DNA of 64,000 nt from Dickeya dianthicola NCPPB 453 (GCF_000365305.1 NZ_CM001841.1:3765926-3829925); one strand, 5' to 3'. Counted from the first letter of the stretch, positions 1 to 9,753 are shown. The notes: generated by a model from the letters alone, not told the origin. Translations and numbers: made by a program.

Positions 1-14
1 GTCGGTTGTCGGGA

Positions 15-575
15 GTTCACTGCCGAGTAGGCAGCTTAGAAAGACGGGATGCCGAAATGGCGCCCACGGCAACCGTTCACTGCCGAGTAGGCAGCTTAGA
101 AATACGAGAAAAACAGCAATGTTATCGGAGGCTAGTTCACTGCCGAGTAGGCAGCTTAGAAAAGATTGTGAAAGAGGTTGTGGGTGTTGGCGGATGTTCA
201 CTGCCGAGTAGGCAGCTTAGAAAATTTGCGCCAAGAGAGCCGTGCGCCATGCGCCGTTCACTGCCGAGTAGGCAGCTTAGAAACACCCGCGACGCCCGTC
301 AGAATCTGACCTGATGTTCACTGCCGAGTAGGCAGCTTAGAAATGCCAGAAGTCTAACGTGCGGGCTGACACACCGTTCACTGCCGAGTAGGCAGCTTAG
401 AAAATGATTAAATTCCCCTCACTACGTCCGCATTAGTTCACTGCCGAGTAGGCAGCTTAGAAAATGCGGGGTGGCGCATGAATATCTGTCAAGACGTTCA
501 CTGCCGAGTAGGCAGCTTAGAAACCACTCCGCTGATAGACGTTTAATCTGGCTGTGTTCACTGCCGAGTAGGCAG
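15..575 (+). CRISPR. Type I-F CRISPR array, leader-distal end
   Basis: Nine intact 28-bp repeats start at 15, 75, 135, 196, 256, 316, 376, 436 and 496. Each begins GTTCACTGCC and ends CAGCTTAGAAA, with a CTGCC/GGCAG stem. The spacers are 32 bp, one is 33. A tenth repeat at 556-575 keeps only its first 20 bases. The stem and the CTTAGAAA end match the known subtype I-F (Cas6f-processed) repeat class. The degenerate repeat marks the leader-distal end, so transcription runs left to right and the leader, older repeats and any cas genes lie to the left of the window. Bases 1-14 are probably the end of another spacer. Spacer targets cannot be identified by eye. Confidence 0.97.
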
Positions 576-590
576 AGGTTGACGGGGTTG

Positions 591-840
591 CTGGCGTTAA
601 AAACTACGCTGAGGTGGGCGACTTCGCCGGGTGAGCCGCACGGACGCGGCGAAAGCCTGTGCCGTGCTGGGAGCACGTTACCGGCGGCCCGAACAGCGAA
701 GGCGAACGCCGAAGGCACCGCGCCAGCGGCGTAGTTTAGCCACCTAGCCAGAGGTCAAGGAGAGGCGGCGTTTGAGCCTCTCATTGTCGTGCGGGCGATG
801 AAGTAGCAAAGAAACGACACTGTTTATCACGCACGAAACC
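591..840 (+). repeat. Dispersed ~250-bp structured element, copy 1
   Basis: This stretch is clearly homologous to 17973-18221. Shared blocks include the segment around GTGAGCCGCACGGACGCGGC, a GGCCCGAACAGCGAAGGCGA block and an AAGGAGAGGC...GCCTCTC hairpin. Paired segments AACTACGC (602-609) and GCGTAGTT (729-736), and CGTGCT (663-668) and AGCACG (672-677), are replaced in the other copy by different but still complementary sequences. Short open frames cross it but codon content is not protein-like. It begins 15 bp after the truncated last CRISPR repeat. I do not recognise a named family. Confidence 0.75.
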
Positions 841-884
841 CTTCACAGCACCGACATGTGCTCTCTATCCTCATCCGACAGTAT

Positions 885-907
885 TCCCTCCCCCACTCGG
901 GGAGGGA
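885..907 (-). terminator. GC-rich hairpin downstream of chemoreceptor gene
   Basis: A 9-bp inverted repeat TCCCTCCCC / GGGGAGGGA with a 5-base loop lies just past the stop codon of the chemoreceptor gene. No convincing U-tract follows on the minus strand, so it may act as a weak terminator or mRNA 3' stabiliser. Confidence 0.4.
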
Positions 908-914
908 TATCCTG

Positions 915-2603
915 TCAGAACGACGTCCAGTCGTCATGGGTGCCGGCGGCGGCGGCACGTTTTTCGGTTACGCCCGGGCGAACAGCAAGCCGTGCGTGGG
1001 ATAGCGCCGCCGGCTGGCGGACCGGCGACGGCGCGCCGTTGCTGCCCTGCGGCGTCAGGCGGAATGCGCTGACCGCTTCGGCCAGCAGCGATGCCTGCGA
1101 TTGCAACGACAGCGCGGCGGATGCCGACTCTTCCACCAGCGCCGCGTTTTGCTGGGTGGTGGTGTCGATTTGCCCAACCGCCAGGTTTATCTGGCTGATG
1201 CCGTCGCTCTGCTCATGGCTGGCCTGCGAGATCTCGTTGATGATGCTATGCACATCTTTAACATGACCAGTCAGGCCATCCATAGTGGATTCGGCGGTGT
1301 CCACCAGTTGCATCCCTTCCTGAATCTTGTCCACCGAATCGTCGATCAGTTCCTTGATCTCTTTGGCCGCCGTGGCGCTGCGCTGCGCCAGCGAACGCAC
1401 CTCACCCGCCACCACCGCGAAACCACGCCCCTGCTCGCCGGCGCGCGCGGCCTCCACCGCGGCGTTCAACGCCAGAATGTTGGTCTGGAACGCGATGCCA
1501 TCGATCACGCCGATGATTTCGGCCATACGCATTGAGGCTTCACGAATACCCCGCATCTTATTGGTGACCGACAGCATCACCTCGCCGCTGCGGTGCGCGG
1601 CCGACGACGCCTGATTGGCTATCGACGTCGCCTGTTGGGTGTTTTCCGCGGTGTTTTTGATGGTCGATACCAGCTCTTCCATCGACGCCGCCGTCTGCTC
1701 CAGCGAGCTGGCCTGTTCCTCGGTACGAGACGAGAGATCCTGATTACCCGCGGCGATTTGCGAAGCGGCGGTGGAAATGGCTTCCGCGCCGTCGCGCACC
1801 TGGCCGACAATCTGACACAGGCTGGCGTTCATGTGATCCAGCGCCTGCAACAGCAATCCGGCTTCATCCTTACGGCTGGAGGAAATTTGCGTAGTGAGAT
1901 CGCCCCGCGATACGCGGTCCGCCATGACCAGCGCCTGCTGAATCGGCTGGGTGACGCTACGGGTGATCGCCATCGCCACCCAGACGCTGAGCACCACGCC
2001 GATAGCCAGAATCGCCAGCAAGACCAGACGAATATCGTGATAAGTGGCCGACATGGCGTCAACGGTGCCCATCATCGCGTTGTCCTGATAATCCACCAGT
2101 TGGCGCACCGCATTGCGGTATTCCCGCTGCGCCGGGTCGAGACGCTGATTAAACTCATTCAACGCCTCGTCCCGATTGCTCGCTTTCACCAGCGCAACGA
2201 CTTTTTGCCCTGACTCCAGAAACTGAGCCCGGATACGGCGAATATCGCCGATCAACTGCTGGTTCCTCACGTCTCTGGATTCATTAGCCTGTTTTTCCAG
2301 CGCCGCCATCAGCCGGGTGATTTCCTTCGACACCGGGGCTATCTGGTCAGACACCGCGTTGATACGGTCATTGCCCGACACCAGCAGCAGTTGCTGGAAA
2401 ATTCGCACGCCTTCATTCACATTTTCTATCAGGGTGTTGGCATCAACGGTTTGGGGGTAAATATCCTGCACAATACCGCGTGCGCTATTATGAAAACTCG
2501 ATAGCTTGGTTATCGATAAGATGCCCACACAGACCAACATGACGGCCAGGACGGCAAAACCGGCCCCCAGACGATACCCGATTCGCCAATCAGATAAACG
2601 CAT
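915..2603 (-). CDS. Methyl-accepting chemotaxis protein (4HB sensor, CheR pentapeptide)
   Basis: A 562-residue inner-membrane chemoreceptor. A first transmembrane helix (about 12-32) is followed by a ~155-residue periplasmic four-helix-bundle-like domain. A second membrane helix (about 192-212), a HAMP linker and the long cytoplasmic signalling coiled coil follow. The hairpin tip shows the hallmark IAFQTNILALNAAVEAARAGE. The last five residues are DWTSF, matching the xWxxF tether that docks CheR/CheB in high-abundance receptors such as Tar and Tsr, so this receptor should be methylated efficiently and may assist others. The ligand is unknown. The gene is monocistronic, next to a CRISPR end. 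Confidence 0.95.
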   Translation of the reverse strand: MRLSDWRIGYRLGAGFAVLAVMLVCVGILSITKLSSFHNSARGIVQDIYPQTVDANTLIENVNEGVRIFQQLLLVSGNDRINAVSDQIAPVSKEITRLMAALEKQANESRDVRNQQLIGDIRRIRAQFLESGQKVVALVKASNRDEALNEFNQRLDPAQREYRNAVRQLVDYQDNAMMGTVDAMSATYHDIRLVLLAILAIGVVLSVWVAMAITRSVTQPIQQALVMADRVSRGDLTTQISSSRKDEAGLLLQALDHMNASLCQIVGQVRDGAEAISTAASQIAAGNQDLSSRTEEQASSLEQTAASMEELVSTIKNTAENTQQATSIANQASSAAHRSGEVMLSVTNKMRGIREASMRMAEIIGVIDGIAFQTNILALNAAVEAARAGEQGRGFAVVAGEVRSLAQRSATAAKEIKELIDDSVDKIQEGMQLVDTAESTMDGLTGHVKDVHSIINEISQASHEQSDGISQINLAVGQIDTTTQQNAALVEESASAALSLQSQASLLAEAVSAFRLTPQGSNGAPSPVRQPAALSHARLAVRPGVTEKRAAAAGTHDDWTSF

Positions 2604-2640
2604 ACTCAGCTCCTCACTCCTTTATTAAGAACACAATGTC

Positions 2641-2785
2641 ATATCCCGCCAGACTTCAAGTTGCAGGTGCGTTGGCTTTATTACTCAGCCCATCCACGTA
2701 CCTTGCCTCTTCGGGGCCGCAGTACGCTGCATTGTTCAACACGCCACCAGCGTGTTGTCCTGCAACTCGAAATATTTTGGGTATA
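2641..2785. repeat. Diverged ERIC/IRU-like element
   Basis: The ends (ACTTCAAGTTGCAGGTGCGT... and ...CCTGCAACTCGAAATATTTT, then GGGTATA) match the ERIC ends seen intact at 61236-61362. The central hairpin is replaced by unrelated sequence. It sits in the long gap between the chemoreceptor and the diguanylate cyclase. Confidence 0.65.
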
Positions 2786-3115
2786 AACTGACTCTCTCAG
2801 GGGCAAAACACAGAGTTGCTGCTAAAACAGGCATCACATCCGTTACTGTCAGTTATCGTGATAAGAGCAAAGCAACAACCAGGCTGATACCTCAGCCAGC
2901 CATCACGATGAAATACTTCTCATCCCCTTTTCAGGCGACAAAAATCATTTCCTTTCCACAGTGTGTAAGACAACAACATGATAAAAAAGAGATTCAAAAA
3001 AAGTAGTGCAAGGCTAAAACCGGACGCGGGATAGTCTTCACCGGTCGCCATTACATTTACTCTGGCCTGCTCCCTGACCGACTATCGGCCTCTCATTTTA
3101 CCAATTTTTATTATT

Positions 3116-3183
3116 CGATCGATAAAAACATTCAAACAATAACTATAAATAGTTATTGGCTATTGTTTTTAAGATATCGATCG
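3116..3183. promoter_or_regulatory. Nested 68-bp inverted repeat
   Basis: Outer arms CGATCGATA (3116-3124) and TATCGATCG (3175-3183) enclose AAAACA/TGTTTT arms and a central 22-bp palindrome, CAATAACTAT-AA-ATAGTTATTG (3137-3158). It could form a cruciform, be a multi-site operator or be a remnant of a mobile element. It lies ~570 bp upstream of the diguanylate cyclase. Confidence 0.5.
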
Positions 3184-3700
3184 GAAATCACCACAAAAAA
3201 GACATACTCTTATCAAGGTTAACGCGCAGCAACAGTCAGAGGTTAACAAGGAACAACGGCAGCGCCTGTTAAAAAAGAAGGATGGAGAAGAACAGCAGCC
3301 TGACTATTTTTTATCAGTAAAATTTTCATCAATAAATTTTTTTCAATAAAAATAAGTGGTTGAAATAAATCGTTGCGAACAGCAATCGCGGCATACGGTT
3401 TACCTGAGTTAAAAAATAGCCGACAGACGGGTTTCTGATTACCCGCCGTTGAGCAAACCACAACAGAACAAAAAAATGAAATCAATACCAGGCTAATCAA
3501 AATCAGCCGAACATGATAATAATTCCGATATCCGACACACTCAATCAGGCAATAAATTTTATTAAAACAAGATTTCTTTTTCTATTCATGTCCCTGCTAA
3601 AAAATTCCCGCAACGTCGGTTGACACTATTTTAAACCTTGACTAATACTTAAACATTAAGACCGTTCTTGTGCTCTACCTTAATTGAAAAATGAATGAAT

Positions 3701-3717
3701 TGCACATTTTGTGCAAC
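3701..3717. promoter_or_regulatory. Perfect palindrome upstream of cyclase start
   Basis: TTGCACATTTTGTGCAA is a perfect inverted repeat (7-bp arms, 3-bp centre) located 33 bp before the ATG of the diguanylate cyclase. It is a plausible repressor operator or 5'-UTR hairpin. The arms resemble an NtrC half-site but the spacing is two bases short. Confidence 0.45.
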
Positions 3718-3750
3718 CAGAAATGGTAATAACCCGTTAAGTATAACTAA

Positions 3751-5361
3751 ATGCGAATAAAAAAACTGCTACAAATAAACCTTTTGCATTTAATCCTGTT
3801 CATTTCTCTTGCCAGTATGTTTGTTACGCTATTGAATAGTTATTTCACTTTCTATCATGTTCAAAAAAAATTGCTTATTGAACAAGCAAATAAGGTAAAT
3901 TCAAGTTATTCGTCAAAATTATCCACCACCGTAGATAATTTTTTCTCTATTTCAGAGGAGCAGTTGTCTTACAGCGCCAGATTGATCGCCAGCCATATCC
4001 AGTCAGGCAATATTCGGTCCTTGCAAGTCGAGTTGCAACGCATTCACCAGTTAAGCCACGCATTTAACTCGATGGTGGTCGTGACGGGAAATGGTCAGAT
4101 CATCGCCGCCTCGCCGATATCGCTTAATTTGACAGGCATCACGCTGACGTCCAACCAACATCTCACCACACTGAGAGAAAAGCGATTTTTTATCAGTTCG
4201 CCCTATACCTCCCTGAGCGGCAATTATATTATTTTTATTTCTCAGCCTATTCTGGATGATGCCGGTAATTATCTCGGTTATATCGGCGGCTCTCTTTATC
4301 TTAATAGTCGTCGTATTCTGAATGAATTCATGAATACGCAATTCAGCAATGACAGCTTTAATACTTATGTGATTGATAAAGAAGGCACCATAATTTATCA
4401 CCACGACACCAGCCAGATTGGCAGAAAACTCAACGACTCACATATTCTGAATTCGATTACCAACCAGAATAAAGGCAGCTTTATGATGCCGGACGAACAG
4501 GGAATCCCTTCACCGGCCTCATTTATCCGAACACAAAAGGCGGACTGGATTATTATCACCCAACAGTCGTTCCACTCCATTGAGGAAGCGCTGAACGACG
4601 TGATGCTCAGCGTCCTGAGGCAAGGCACGCCACTGGGCATCGTCGCCCTGCTGGCGCTCAGTATTCTGGCCTATTACATTTCCAAGCCGCTACGCCAACT
4701 GGCCAAATCAGCCAGCAGTATGGAACAGCTCGGTGTTATTGGCAAAATCCGCTCCGTCAAAGCCTGGTATCTGGAAGTCGAGCAGCTAAAGCGGGTATTG
4801 CTGATGGGCACCGTCTTGCTGCATAAACGTATTGGCCGCCTCAGTTCAGAAGCCCATACCGACCCACTTTCCGGCATGCTGAACCGGCGAGGTATGCAGG
4901 AAAGCATGGAGGAGATCCGCAACGAATATAAAAAAGTCTCGGTGATCGCCATTGATATCGATCATTTCAAAGTGATCAATGATTCTTTTGGTCATGACGT
5001 CGGCGACGAGGTGATTCGCAAACTGAGTCAGCAGATCCGCAAAAATTTCCGCAAGAACGACCTGGTCTGCCGCATCGGCGGCGAAGAATTTCTGATTCTG
5101 CTGCCAGGCGCGGATATTCATGTCGCCACGGTGATTGCCGAACGGCTGCGCAATAACGTCGCCAACACCGTCTATATGCCGGGTTCCCGCCACCATCAGG
5201 TCACCATTTCAATTGGCGTGACCACCTTTAACCCGCAGAAGTCGGCGCTGGATATCGCCATCAAAACGGCGGACAACGCGCTGTACAAAGCCAAAAATGG
5301 CGGCCGTAATCAGGTGGTGGTGGAATACCTCTCTGACGACATTTCTCTGGCACAGCACTAA
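3751..5361 (+). CDS. Membrane diguanylate cyclase with periplasmic sensor
   Basis: A 536-residue protein predicted to make cyclic di-GMP from two GTP. An N-terminal membrane helix (about 10-30), a ~260-residue periplasmic dCache-like sensor and a second helix (about 292-312) precede a C-terminal GGDEF domain. The active-site motif is GGEEF at 443-447. The product-inhibition I-site RxxD is present five residues upstream (RKND, 434-437), so feedback inhibition is expected. No EAL domain is present. The gene stands alone. Its stop codon lies within a 19-bp tandem repeat. The sensed signal is unknown. Confidence 0.93.
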   Translation: MRIKKLLQINLLHLILFISLASMFVTLLNSYFTFYHVQKKLLIEQANKVNSSYSSKLSTTVDNFFSISEEQLSYSARLIASHIQSGNIRSLQVELQRIHQLSHAFNSMVVVTGNGQIIAASPISLNLTGITLTSNQHLTTLREKRFFISSPYTSLSGNYIIFISQPILDDAGNYLGYIGGSLYLNSRRILNEFMNTQFSNDSFNTYVIDKEGTIIYHHDTSQIGRKLNDSHILNSITNQNKGSFMMPDEQGIPSPASFIRTQKADWIIITQQSFHSIEEALNDVMLSVLRQGTPLGIVALLALSILAYYISKPLRQLAKSASSMEQLGVIGKIRSVKAWYLEVEQLKRVLLMGTVLLHKRIGRLSSEAHTDPLSGMLNRRGMQESMEEIRNEYKKVSVIAIDIDHFKVINDSFGHDVGDEVIRKLSQQIRKNFRKNDLVCRIGGEEFLILLPGADIHVATVIAERLRNNVANTVYMPGSRHHQVTISIGVTTFNPQKSALDIAIKTADNALYKAKNGGRNQVVVEYLSDDISLAQH

Positions 5362-5399
5362 TTCTCTGACACCGCACTAAGTCTCTGGCACCGCACTAA
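5343..5399. repeat. Tandem repeat, 3 x 19 bp
   Basis: Three near-identical 19-bp units of the form TTCTCTGGCACAGCACTAA follow one another (5343, 5362, 5381). The first unit supplies the last codons and stop of the diguanylate cyclase gene, so the repeat seems to have grown from the gene end. Confidence 0.8.
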
Positions 5400-5481
5400 G
5401 CATTGCCCATACCAAAGAGGTTGTCAGCAATCTACGCGCGGCAAGCCGCGCTTAACAACAACCCACCTTGGTTTGGAAGGC

Positions 5482-8313
5482 TTAGCCGCGTTCCAGAATC
5501 GGTTTCAGGAAACGGGCGGTGTGGGATTTCTCGCACTGCGCCACCGTTTCCGGCGTGCCGGAAACCAGAATCTCGCCGCCGCCGCTACCACCTTCCGGCC
5601 CCAGATCGACGATCCAGTCCGCAGTCTTAATCACGTCCAAATTGTGTTCGATCACCACAATGGTGTTGCCCTGATCGCGCAGTTGATGCAGTACCGTCAG
5701 CAGTTGTTGAATATCGGCGAAATGCAGGCCGGTGGTGGGTTCGTCCAGAATATAGAGCGTCTGCCCGGTGCCGCGTTTCGACAGCTCACGCGCCAGTTTC
5801 ACGCGCTGCGCCTCGCCGCCGGACAAGGTGGTGGCGGACTGCCCCAGCCGGATGTAGGACAAACCGACATCGATCAGCGTTTGTAGTTTACGCGCCAGCG
5901 CCGGGATGGCGTCGAAGAACTCGCGTGCTTCCTCGATAGTCATCTCCAGCACTTCGTGGATGCTCTTGCCCTTGTATTTAATCTCCAGCGTCTCGCGGTT
6001 ATAGCGTTTGCTTTTGCACTGATCGCAGGGCACGTAAATATCCGGCAGGAAGTGCATTTCCACCTTGATAACGCCATCGCCCTGACAGGCTTCGCAACGC
6101 CCACCGCGCACGTTAAAGCTGAAACGGCCGGGGTTATAACCACGGCTGCGCGCTTCCGGCACGCCGGCGAACAACTCGCGGATCGGCGTGAACACGCCGG
6201 TGTAGGTGGCTGGGTTGGAGCGCGGCGTACGGCCGATCGGGCTTTGATCGATATCGATCACTTTGTCGAAATGCTCCAGCCCCTGAATGTCGCGGTACGC
6301 CGCCGGTTCGTTCAGCTCGCCGCCATTAAGCTGGCGCTGGGCGATCGGGAACAGCGTGTCGTTGATCAGCGTTGATTTACCGGAGCCGGACACCCCGGTA
6401 ATGCAGGTGAACAGCCCGACCGGCAGCGTCAGGGTAACGTCTTTCAGGTTGTTGCCGCGTGCGCCAATCAGCTTAAGGACTTTACCCGGATCCGCCGGTA
6501 TGCGCTGCGTCGGGATCTCGATTTTGCGCGCGCCGCTCAGGAACTGACCGGTCAGTGATTCCGGCTCCGCCATGATCTGCGCGGCGGTCCCTTCGGCGAT
6601 CACCTGCCCGCCGTGAACGCCCGCGCCGGGGCCGATGTCGATGATATGATCGGCGGCGCGGATGGCGTCTTCATCGTGTTCCACCACAATCACCGTGTTG
6701 CCGAGGTTACGCAGGTGGATCAGCGTCTCCAGCAGGCGCTCGTTGTCGCGCTGGTGCAGACCGATGGACGGTTCGTCCAGCACGTACATCACACCGACCA
6801 GACCGGCGCCGATCTGGCTGGCCAGACGAATACGCTGCGCCTCGCCGCCGGACAACGTCTCCGCCGAGCGCGACAGCGACAGGTAATTCAGGCCGACGTT
6901 AACCAGAAAGCGCAGCCGGTCACCAATCTCTTTCAGCACTTTTTCGGCGATTTTCGCCCGCTGGCCGCTCAGTTTAATGTTATGAAAAAACGCCATCGCG
7001 TGGCCGATGCTCATGTCGGCAATTTGCGGCAGCGTGGTCTGTTCCACATAAACGTGGCGCGCCTCTTCACGCAGGCGGGTGCCGTTGCAGCTGGCGCACG
7101 GCCGGTTGCTGATGAACTTCGCCAGTTCCTCGCGCACCGCGGTCGATTCGGTTTCTTTGTAGCGGCGCTCCATATTGTTGAGCACCCCTTCGAACGGATG
7201 GCGGCGCACCGAGGTATCGCCGCGATCGTTGATGTACTTGAACTCGATATTTTCCTTGCCGGAACCGTACAGAATCACCTTCTGAACCGCCGGGCTAAGG
7301 TTATCGAACGGCGCTTCAACGTCGAATTGGTAATGCTCCGCCAGCGAGCGCAGCATCTGGAAATAGTAGAAGTTGCGGCGATCCCAACCACGAATGGCGC
7401 CGCCGGCCAGCGACAGCTCGCCGTTTTGCACCACGCGCGCCGGGTCGAAAAACTGCTGTACGCCAAGCCCGTCGCAGGTCGGGCAGGCGCCAGCCGGGTT
7501 ATTGAACGAAAACAGCCTGGGCTCCAGCTCATGCATGCTATAGCCGCACACCGGGCAGGCAAAGTTGGCGGAGAACAGCAGCTCCGGCGCGTTCGGGTCG
7601 TCCATGTCCGCCACCACGGCGGTGCCGCCGGACAGTTCCAGCGCGGTTTCGAACGACTCGGCCAGACGCTGCGCCAAATCGTTGCGCACTTTAAAACGGT
7701 CCACCACCACGTCGATGGTGTGCTTTTTCTGCAATTCCAGTTTCGGCGGGTCCGACAGGTCACACACTTCGCCGTCGATACGGGCGCGGATGTAGCCCTG
7801 CGTCGCCAGGTTTTCCAGCGTCTTGGTGTGCTCGCCCTTACGTTCTTTCACGATCGGCGCCAACAGCATCAGCCGTTTGCCTTCCGGCTGCGACAACACG
7901 TTGTCCACCATCTGGCTGACGGTCTGGGCATCAAGTGGAATAGCGTGCTCCGGGCAGCGCGGCTCGCCGACGCGGGCGAACAGCAGACGGAGATAATCGT
8001 GGATTTCGGTGATGGTGCCGACGGTGGAACGCGGGTTGTGCGAGGTAGATTTCTGCTCGATGGAAATGGCGGGCGATAACCCTTCGATGTGATCCACATC
8101 CGGCTTTTCCATCAGCGACAGGAACTGACGGGCATAGGCCGACAGCGACTCCACATAACGACGCTGCCCTTCGGCATACAGCGTATCGAACGCCAGCGAG
8201 GATTTGCCAGAACCGGATAACCCCGTCACGACGATCAGTTTATCGCGTGGAATAATCAGGTTGATATTCTTCAGGTTATGGGTACGGGCACCACGAATTT
8301 CGATCTTATCCAT
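5482..8313 (-). CDS. uvrA: Excinuclease ABC subunit A (UvrA)
   Basis: A 943-residue DNA-damage recognition ATPase of nucleotide excision repair, near the 940 residues of the E. coli protein. Two ABC modules are visible, with Walker A motifs [10 protein letters not shown] near the N terminus and [10 protein letters not shown] in the second half. Signature sequences [12 protein letters not shown] and [12 protein letters not shown] are present, as are zinc-binding CxxC pairs (CPVC/CPTC and CEAC/CDQC). The start chosen is the ATG of [16 protein letters not shown], the usual UvrA N terminus; an upstream GTG would add two residues. It is divergent from ssb with a LexA box between them, so SOS induction is expected. 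Confidence 0.98.
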   Translation of the reverse strand: MDKIEIRGARTHNLKNINLIIPRDKLIVVTGLSGSGKSSLAFDTLYAEGQRRYVESLSAYARQFLSLMEKPDVDHIEGLSPAISIEQKSTSHNPRSTVGTITEIHDYLRLLFARVGEPRCPEHAIPLDAQTVSQMVDNVLSQPEGKRLMLLAPIVKERKGEHTKTLENLATQGYIRARIDGEVCDLSDPPKLELQKKHTIDVVVDRFKVRNDLAQRLAESFETALELSGGTAVVADMDDPNAPELLFSANFACPVCGYSMHELEPRLFSFNNPAGACPTCDGLGVQQFFDPARVVQNGELSLAGGAIRGWDRRNFYYFQMLRSLAEHYQFDVEAPFDNLSPAVQKVILYGSGKENIEFKYINDRGDTSVRRHPFEGVLNNMERRYKETESTAVREELAKFISNRPCASCNGTRLREEARHVYVEQTTLPQIADMSIGHAMAFFHNIKLSGQRAKIAEKVLKEIGDRLRFLVNVGLNYLSLSRSAETLSGGEAQRIRLASQIGAGLVGVMYVLDEPSIGLHQRDNERLLETLIHLRNLGNTVIVVEHDEDAIRAADHIIDIGPGAGVHGGQVIAEGTAAQIMAEPESLTGQFLSGARKIEIPTQRIPADPGKVLKLIGARGNNLKDVTLTLPVGLFTCITGVSGSGKSTLINDTLFPIAQRQLNGGELNEPAAYRDIQGLEHFDKVIDIDQSPIGRTPRSNPATYTGVFTPIRELFAGVPEARSRGYNPGRFSFNVRGGRCEACQGDGVIKVEMHFLPDIYVPCDQCKSKRYNRETLEIKYKGKSIHEVLEMTIEEAREFFDAIPALARKLQTLIDVGLSYIRLGQSATTLSGGEAQRVKLARELSKRGTGQTLYILDEPTTGLHFADIQQLLTVLHQLRDQGNTIVVIEHNLDVIKTADWIVDLGPEGGSGGGEILVSGTPETVAQCEKSHTARFLKPILERG

Positions 8314-8412
8314 GCACACTTTTCCCGCAATAGACGCTGTTCTTTCATCCTTTTCGTACGATCTACCGTATGAAAGGAAACCAGTAGAAACGGCCGATTA
8401 TGGCACAAAATA

Positions 8413-8432
8413 AACTGAATGGATATCCAGTA
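8413..8432. promoter_or_regulatory. LexA (SOS) box between uvrA and ssb
   Basis: The minus strand reads TACTGGATATCCATTCAGTT, which contains the CTG-N10-CAG core (8415-8430) and near-consensus flanks. Position and content match the enterobacterial uvrA/ssb SOS operator. It lies ~100 bp from the uvrA start and ~137 bp from the ssb start. Confidence 0.88.
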
Positions 8433-8568
8433 TCCGATTGCAACAACGGCAACGCAGGAAAAAAGACCGGAGCTGGCTCGCGACTCTCACACCGGTATAA
8501 TCTGTGGCACTGACATGCTAGAATTCTTCGCTTAAACTTTAAAAAGTGATTGATCAGGAGACACCATC

Positions 8569-9117
8569 ATGGCCAGCAGAGGCGTTAACAAAGTGATACT
8601 TATCGGGAATCTGGGTCAGGACCCGGAAGTCCGTTACATGCCGAACGGCGGCGCAGTCGCTAACCTGACTCTGGCCACATCGGACAGCTGGCGCGACAAG
8701 CAGACCGGCGAGCAGAAAGAACGCACCGAGTGGCACCGCGTCGCGCTGTACGGCAAGCTGGCGGAAATCGCCGGTGAATACCTGCGCAAAGGCTCTCAGG
8801 TGTATATCGAAGGCCAGCTGCGTACCCGTAAATGGCAGGATCAGGGCGGCCAGGATCGCTACACCACCGAAGTGGTGGTTGATATCTCCGGCAGCATGCA
8901 GATGCTGGGCGGCCGCACAGGCGGCGGCGGTGCTCCGGCCGGCGGCGGCACGGGCGGCAACGCGGGCGACAATCCGCAGCAAGGCGGTTGGGGTCAGCCG
9001 CAGCAGCCGCAGCAGGCTAACCAGTTCAGCGGCGGCGGTCAGTCCCGTCCGCAGCAAAGCGCGCCGATGCCGAGCAACGAGCCGCCGATGGATTTTGATG
9101 ACGACATTCCGTTCTGA
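8569..9117 (+). CDS. ssb: Single-stranded DNA-binding protein
   Basis: A 182-residue SSB. The N-terminal OB fold (about 1-112) begins [20 protein letters not shown] and contains the conserved core around [10 protein letters not shown]-type sequence. It is followed by a long Gly/Gln/Pro-rich disordered linker. The C-terminal acidic tip MDFDDDIPF recruits repair and replication partners. A strong AGGAGA ribosome-binding site precedes the ATG. Its divergence from uvrA is the standard enterobacterial arrangement. Confidence 0.98.
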   Translation: MASRGVNKVILIGNLGQDPEVRYMPNGGAVANLTLATSDSWRDKQTGEQKERTEWHRVALYGKLAEIAGEYLRKGSQVYIEGQLRTRKWQDQGGQDRYTTEVVVDISGSMQMLGGRTGGGGAPAGGGTGGNAGDNPQQGGWGQPQQPQQANQFSGGGQSRPQQSAPMPSNEPPMDFDDDIPF

Positions 9118-9140
9118 TAGGCGTCACCACATTTTCCCCT

Positions 9141-9167
9141 CAACGCCCTGCTCTTGCAGGGCGTTGG
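9141..9167. terminator. Terminator between convergent ssb and flavin reductase genes
   Basis: An 11-bp stem CAACGCCCTGC / GCAGGGCGTTG with a 5-base loop lies 23 bp after the ssb stop. A short T-rich tail (GTTTAT) follows on the plus strand. It probably serves both convergent genes. Confidence 0.7.
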
Positions 9168-9174
9168 TTTATGG

Positions 9175-9753
9175 TCACGACTCTTTCGCATCCAGCGAAT
9201 CGCCGATGGCGTAGTAGTGCCCACCCGCCACATGATGCAGGCTGCGCCATTTCGGGTCGGCGTCTTCAAAATGCCAGTGACCGTGGCTGAATACGTGCGA
9301 GTCAGCCCAGGCGCCGATGACCTCGCCGATAAACAGGTCGTAGGTTTGCTGGTTGTGGGGTTCAGGAGTCAGTTTGCACAGTAACCAGGCGGCGCAACCG
9401 GCCACCAGCGGAACATCCGATTCACCGGTGCGAAACAGTTCCACCTGGCAGTGCGCCAGCTTGTCTGGGTTATCCCGCAGGCTGATGCTGCCGACCTGAT
9501 TGGTCAGTTCCAACTGTGCTGTCGTGGGCACCTGAATGGCGAAATAACCGCTGTTTTCCAGCAGTTCGCGTGTTTTTGTCGCCTTATCCAGCACCACGGT
9601 CAGCTTGGGCGGTGTGAAATCCAGCGCACAGCACCAGGCCGCCGCCATCACATCGTCCACACCATCATGACAGGCCGACACCAGCACCGTCGGCCCGTGG
9701 TTAACCAGACGATAGGCTTTTGCCAGTTCAACCGGTGAAATCGCGCTATTCAT
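9175..9753 (-). CDS. Flavin reductase / FMN-binding split-barrel protein
   Basis: A 192-residue protein of the flavin reductase (FMN-binding split barrel) family. Characteristic parts are an N-terminal VLVSACHDG..DVMAAAW segment, the CALDFTPPKLTVVLDKATKTRELLENSGYFA-like core region and a later LFIGEVIGAW strand. Such proteins reduce or bind flavins and often act as oxidoreductase partners. The start is the ATG preceded by AGGAGT. An in-frame extension to 9822 would overlap the next gene and lacks a ribosome-binding site. The substrate is unknown. Confidence 0.85.
   Translation of the reverse strand: MNSAISPVELAKAYRLVNHGPTVLVSACHDGVDDVMAAAWCCALDFTPPKLTVVLDKATKTRELLENSGYFAIQVPTTAQLELTNQVGSISLRDNPDKLAHCQVELFRTGESDVPLVAGCAAWLLCKLTPEPHNQQTYDLFIGEVIGAWADSHVFSHGHWHFEDADPKWRSLHHVAGGHYYAIGDSLDAKES

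Larger units (their letters stand above)
2786..3750. other. Gene-poor AT-rich region upstream of the cyclase
   Basis: About 960 bp with no convincing gene. Two open frames of about 85 codons (2752-3006 plus, 3243-3500 minus) lack good ribosome-binding sites and recognisable sequence. The region holds a 68-bp inverted repeat (3116-3183) and a perfect palindrome next to the cyclase start (3701-3717), so it probably contains the promoter and control sites for the cyclase gene. Confidence 0.6.

Noticed and set aside
6-734. Open frames of ~90-100 codons across the CRISPR array and dispersed element
   Set aside because: They are translations of repeats (same peptide repeated every 60 bp) or of the structured element; no ribosome-binding sites.
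2752-3500. Two ~85-codon ORFs in the cyclase upstream region
   Set aside because: Overlap ERIC-like or low-complexity AT-rich sequence, no ribosome-binding site and no recognisable family. The minus-strand one starts with a hydrophobic run but lacks a lipobox or cleavage site.
3701-3717. Possible NtrC site
   Set aside because: TGCAC and GTGCA are separated by five bases, not the seven of the NtrC consensus.
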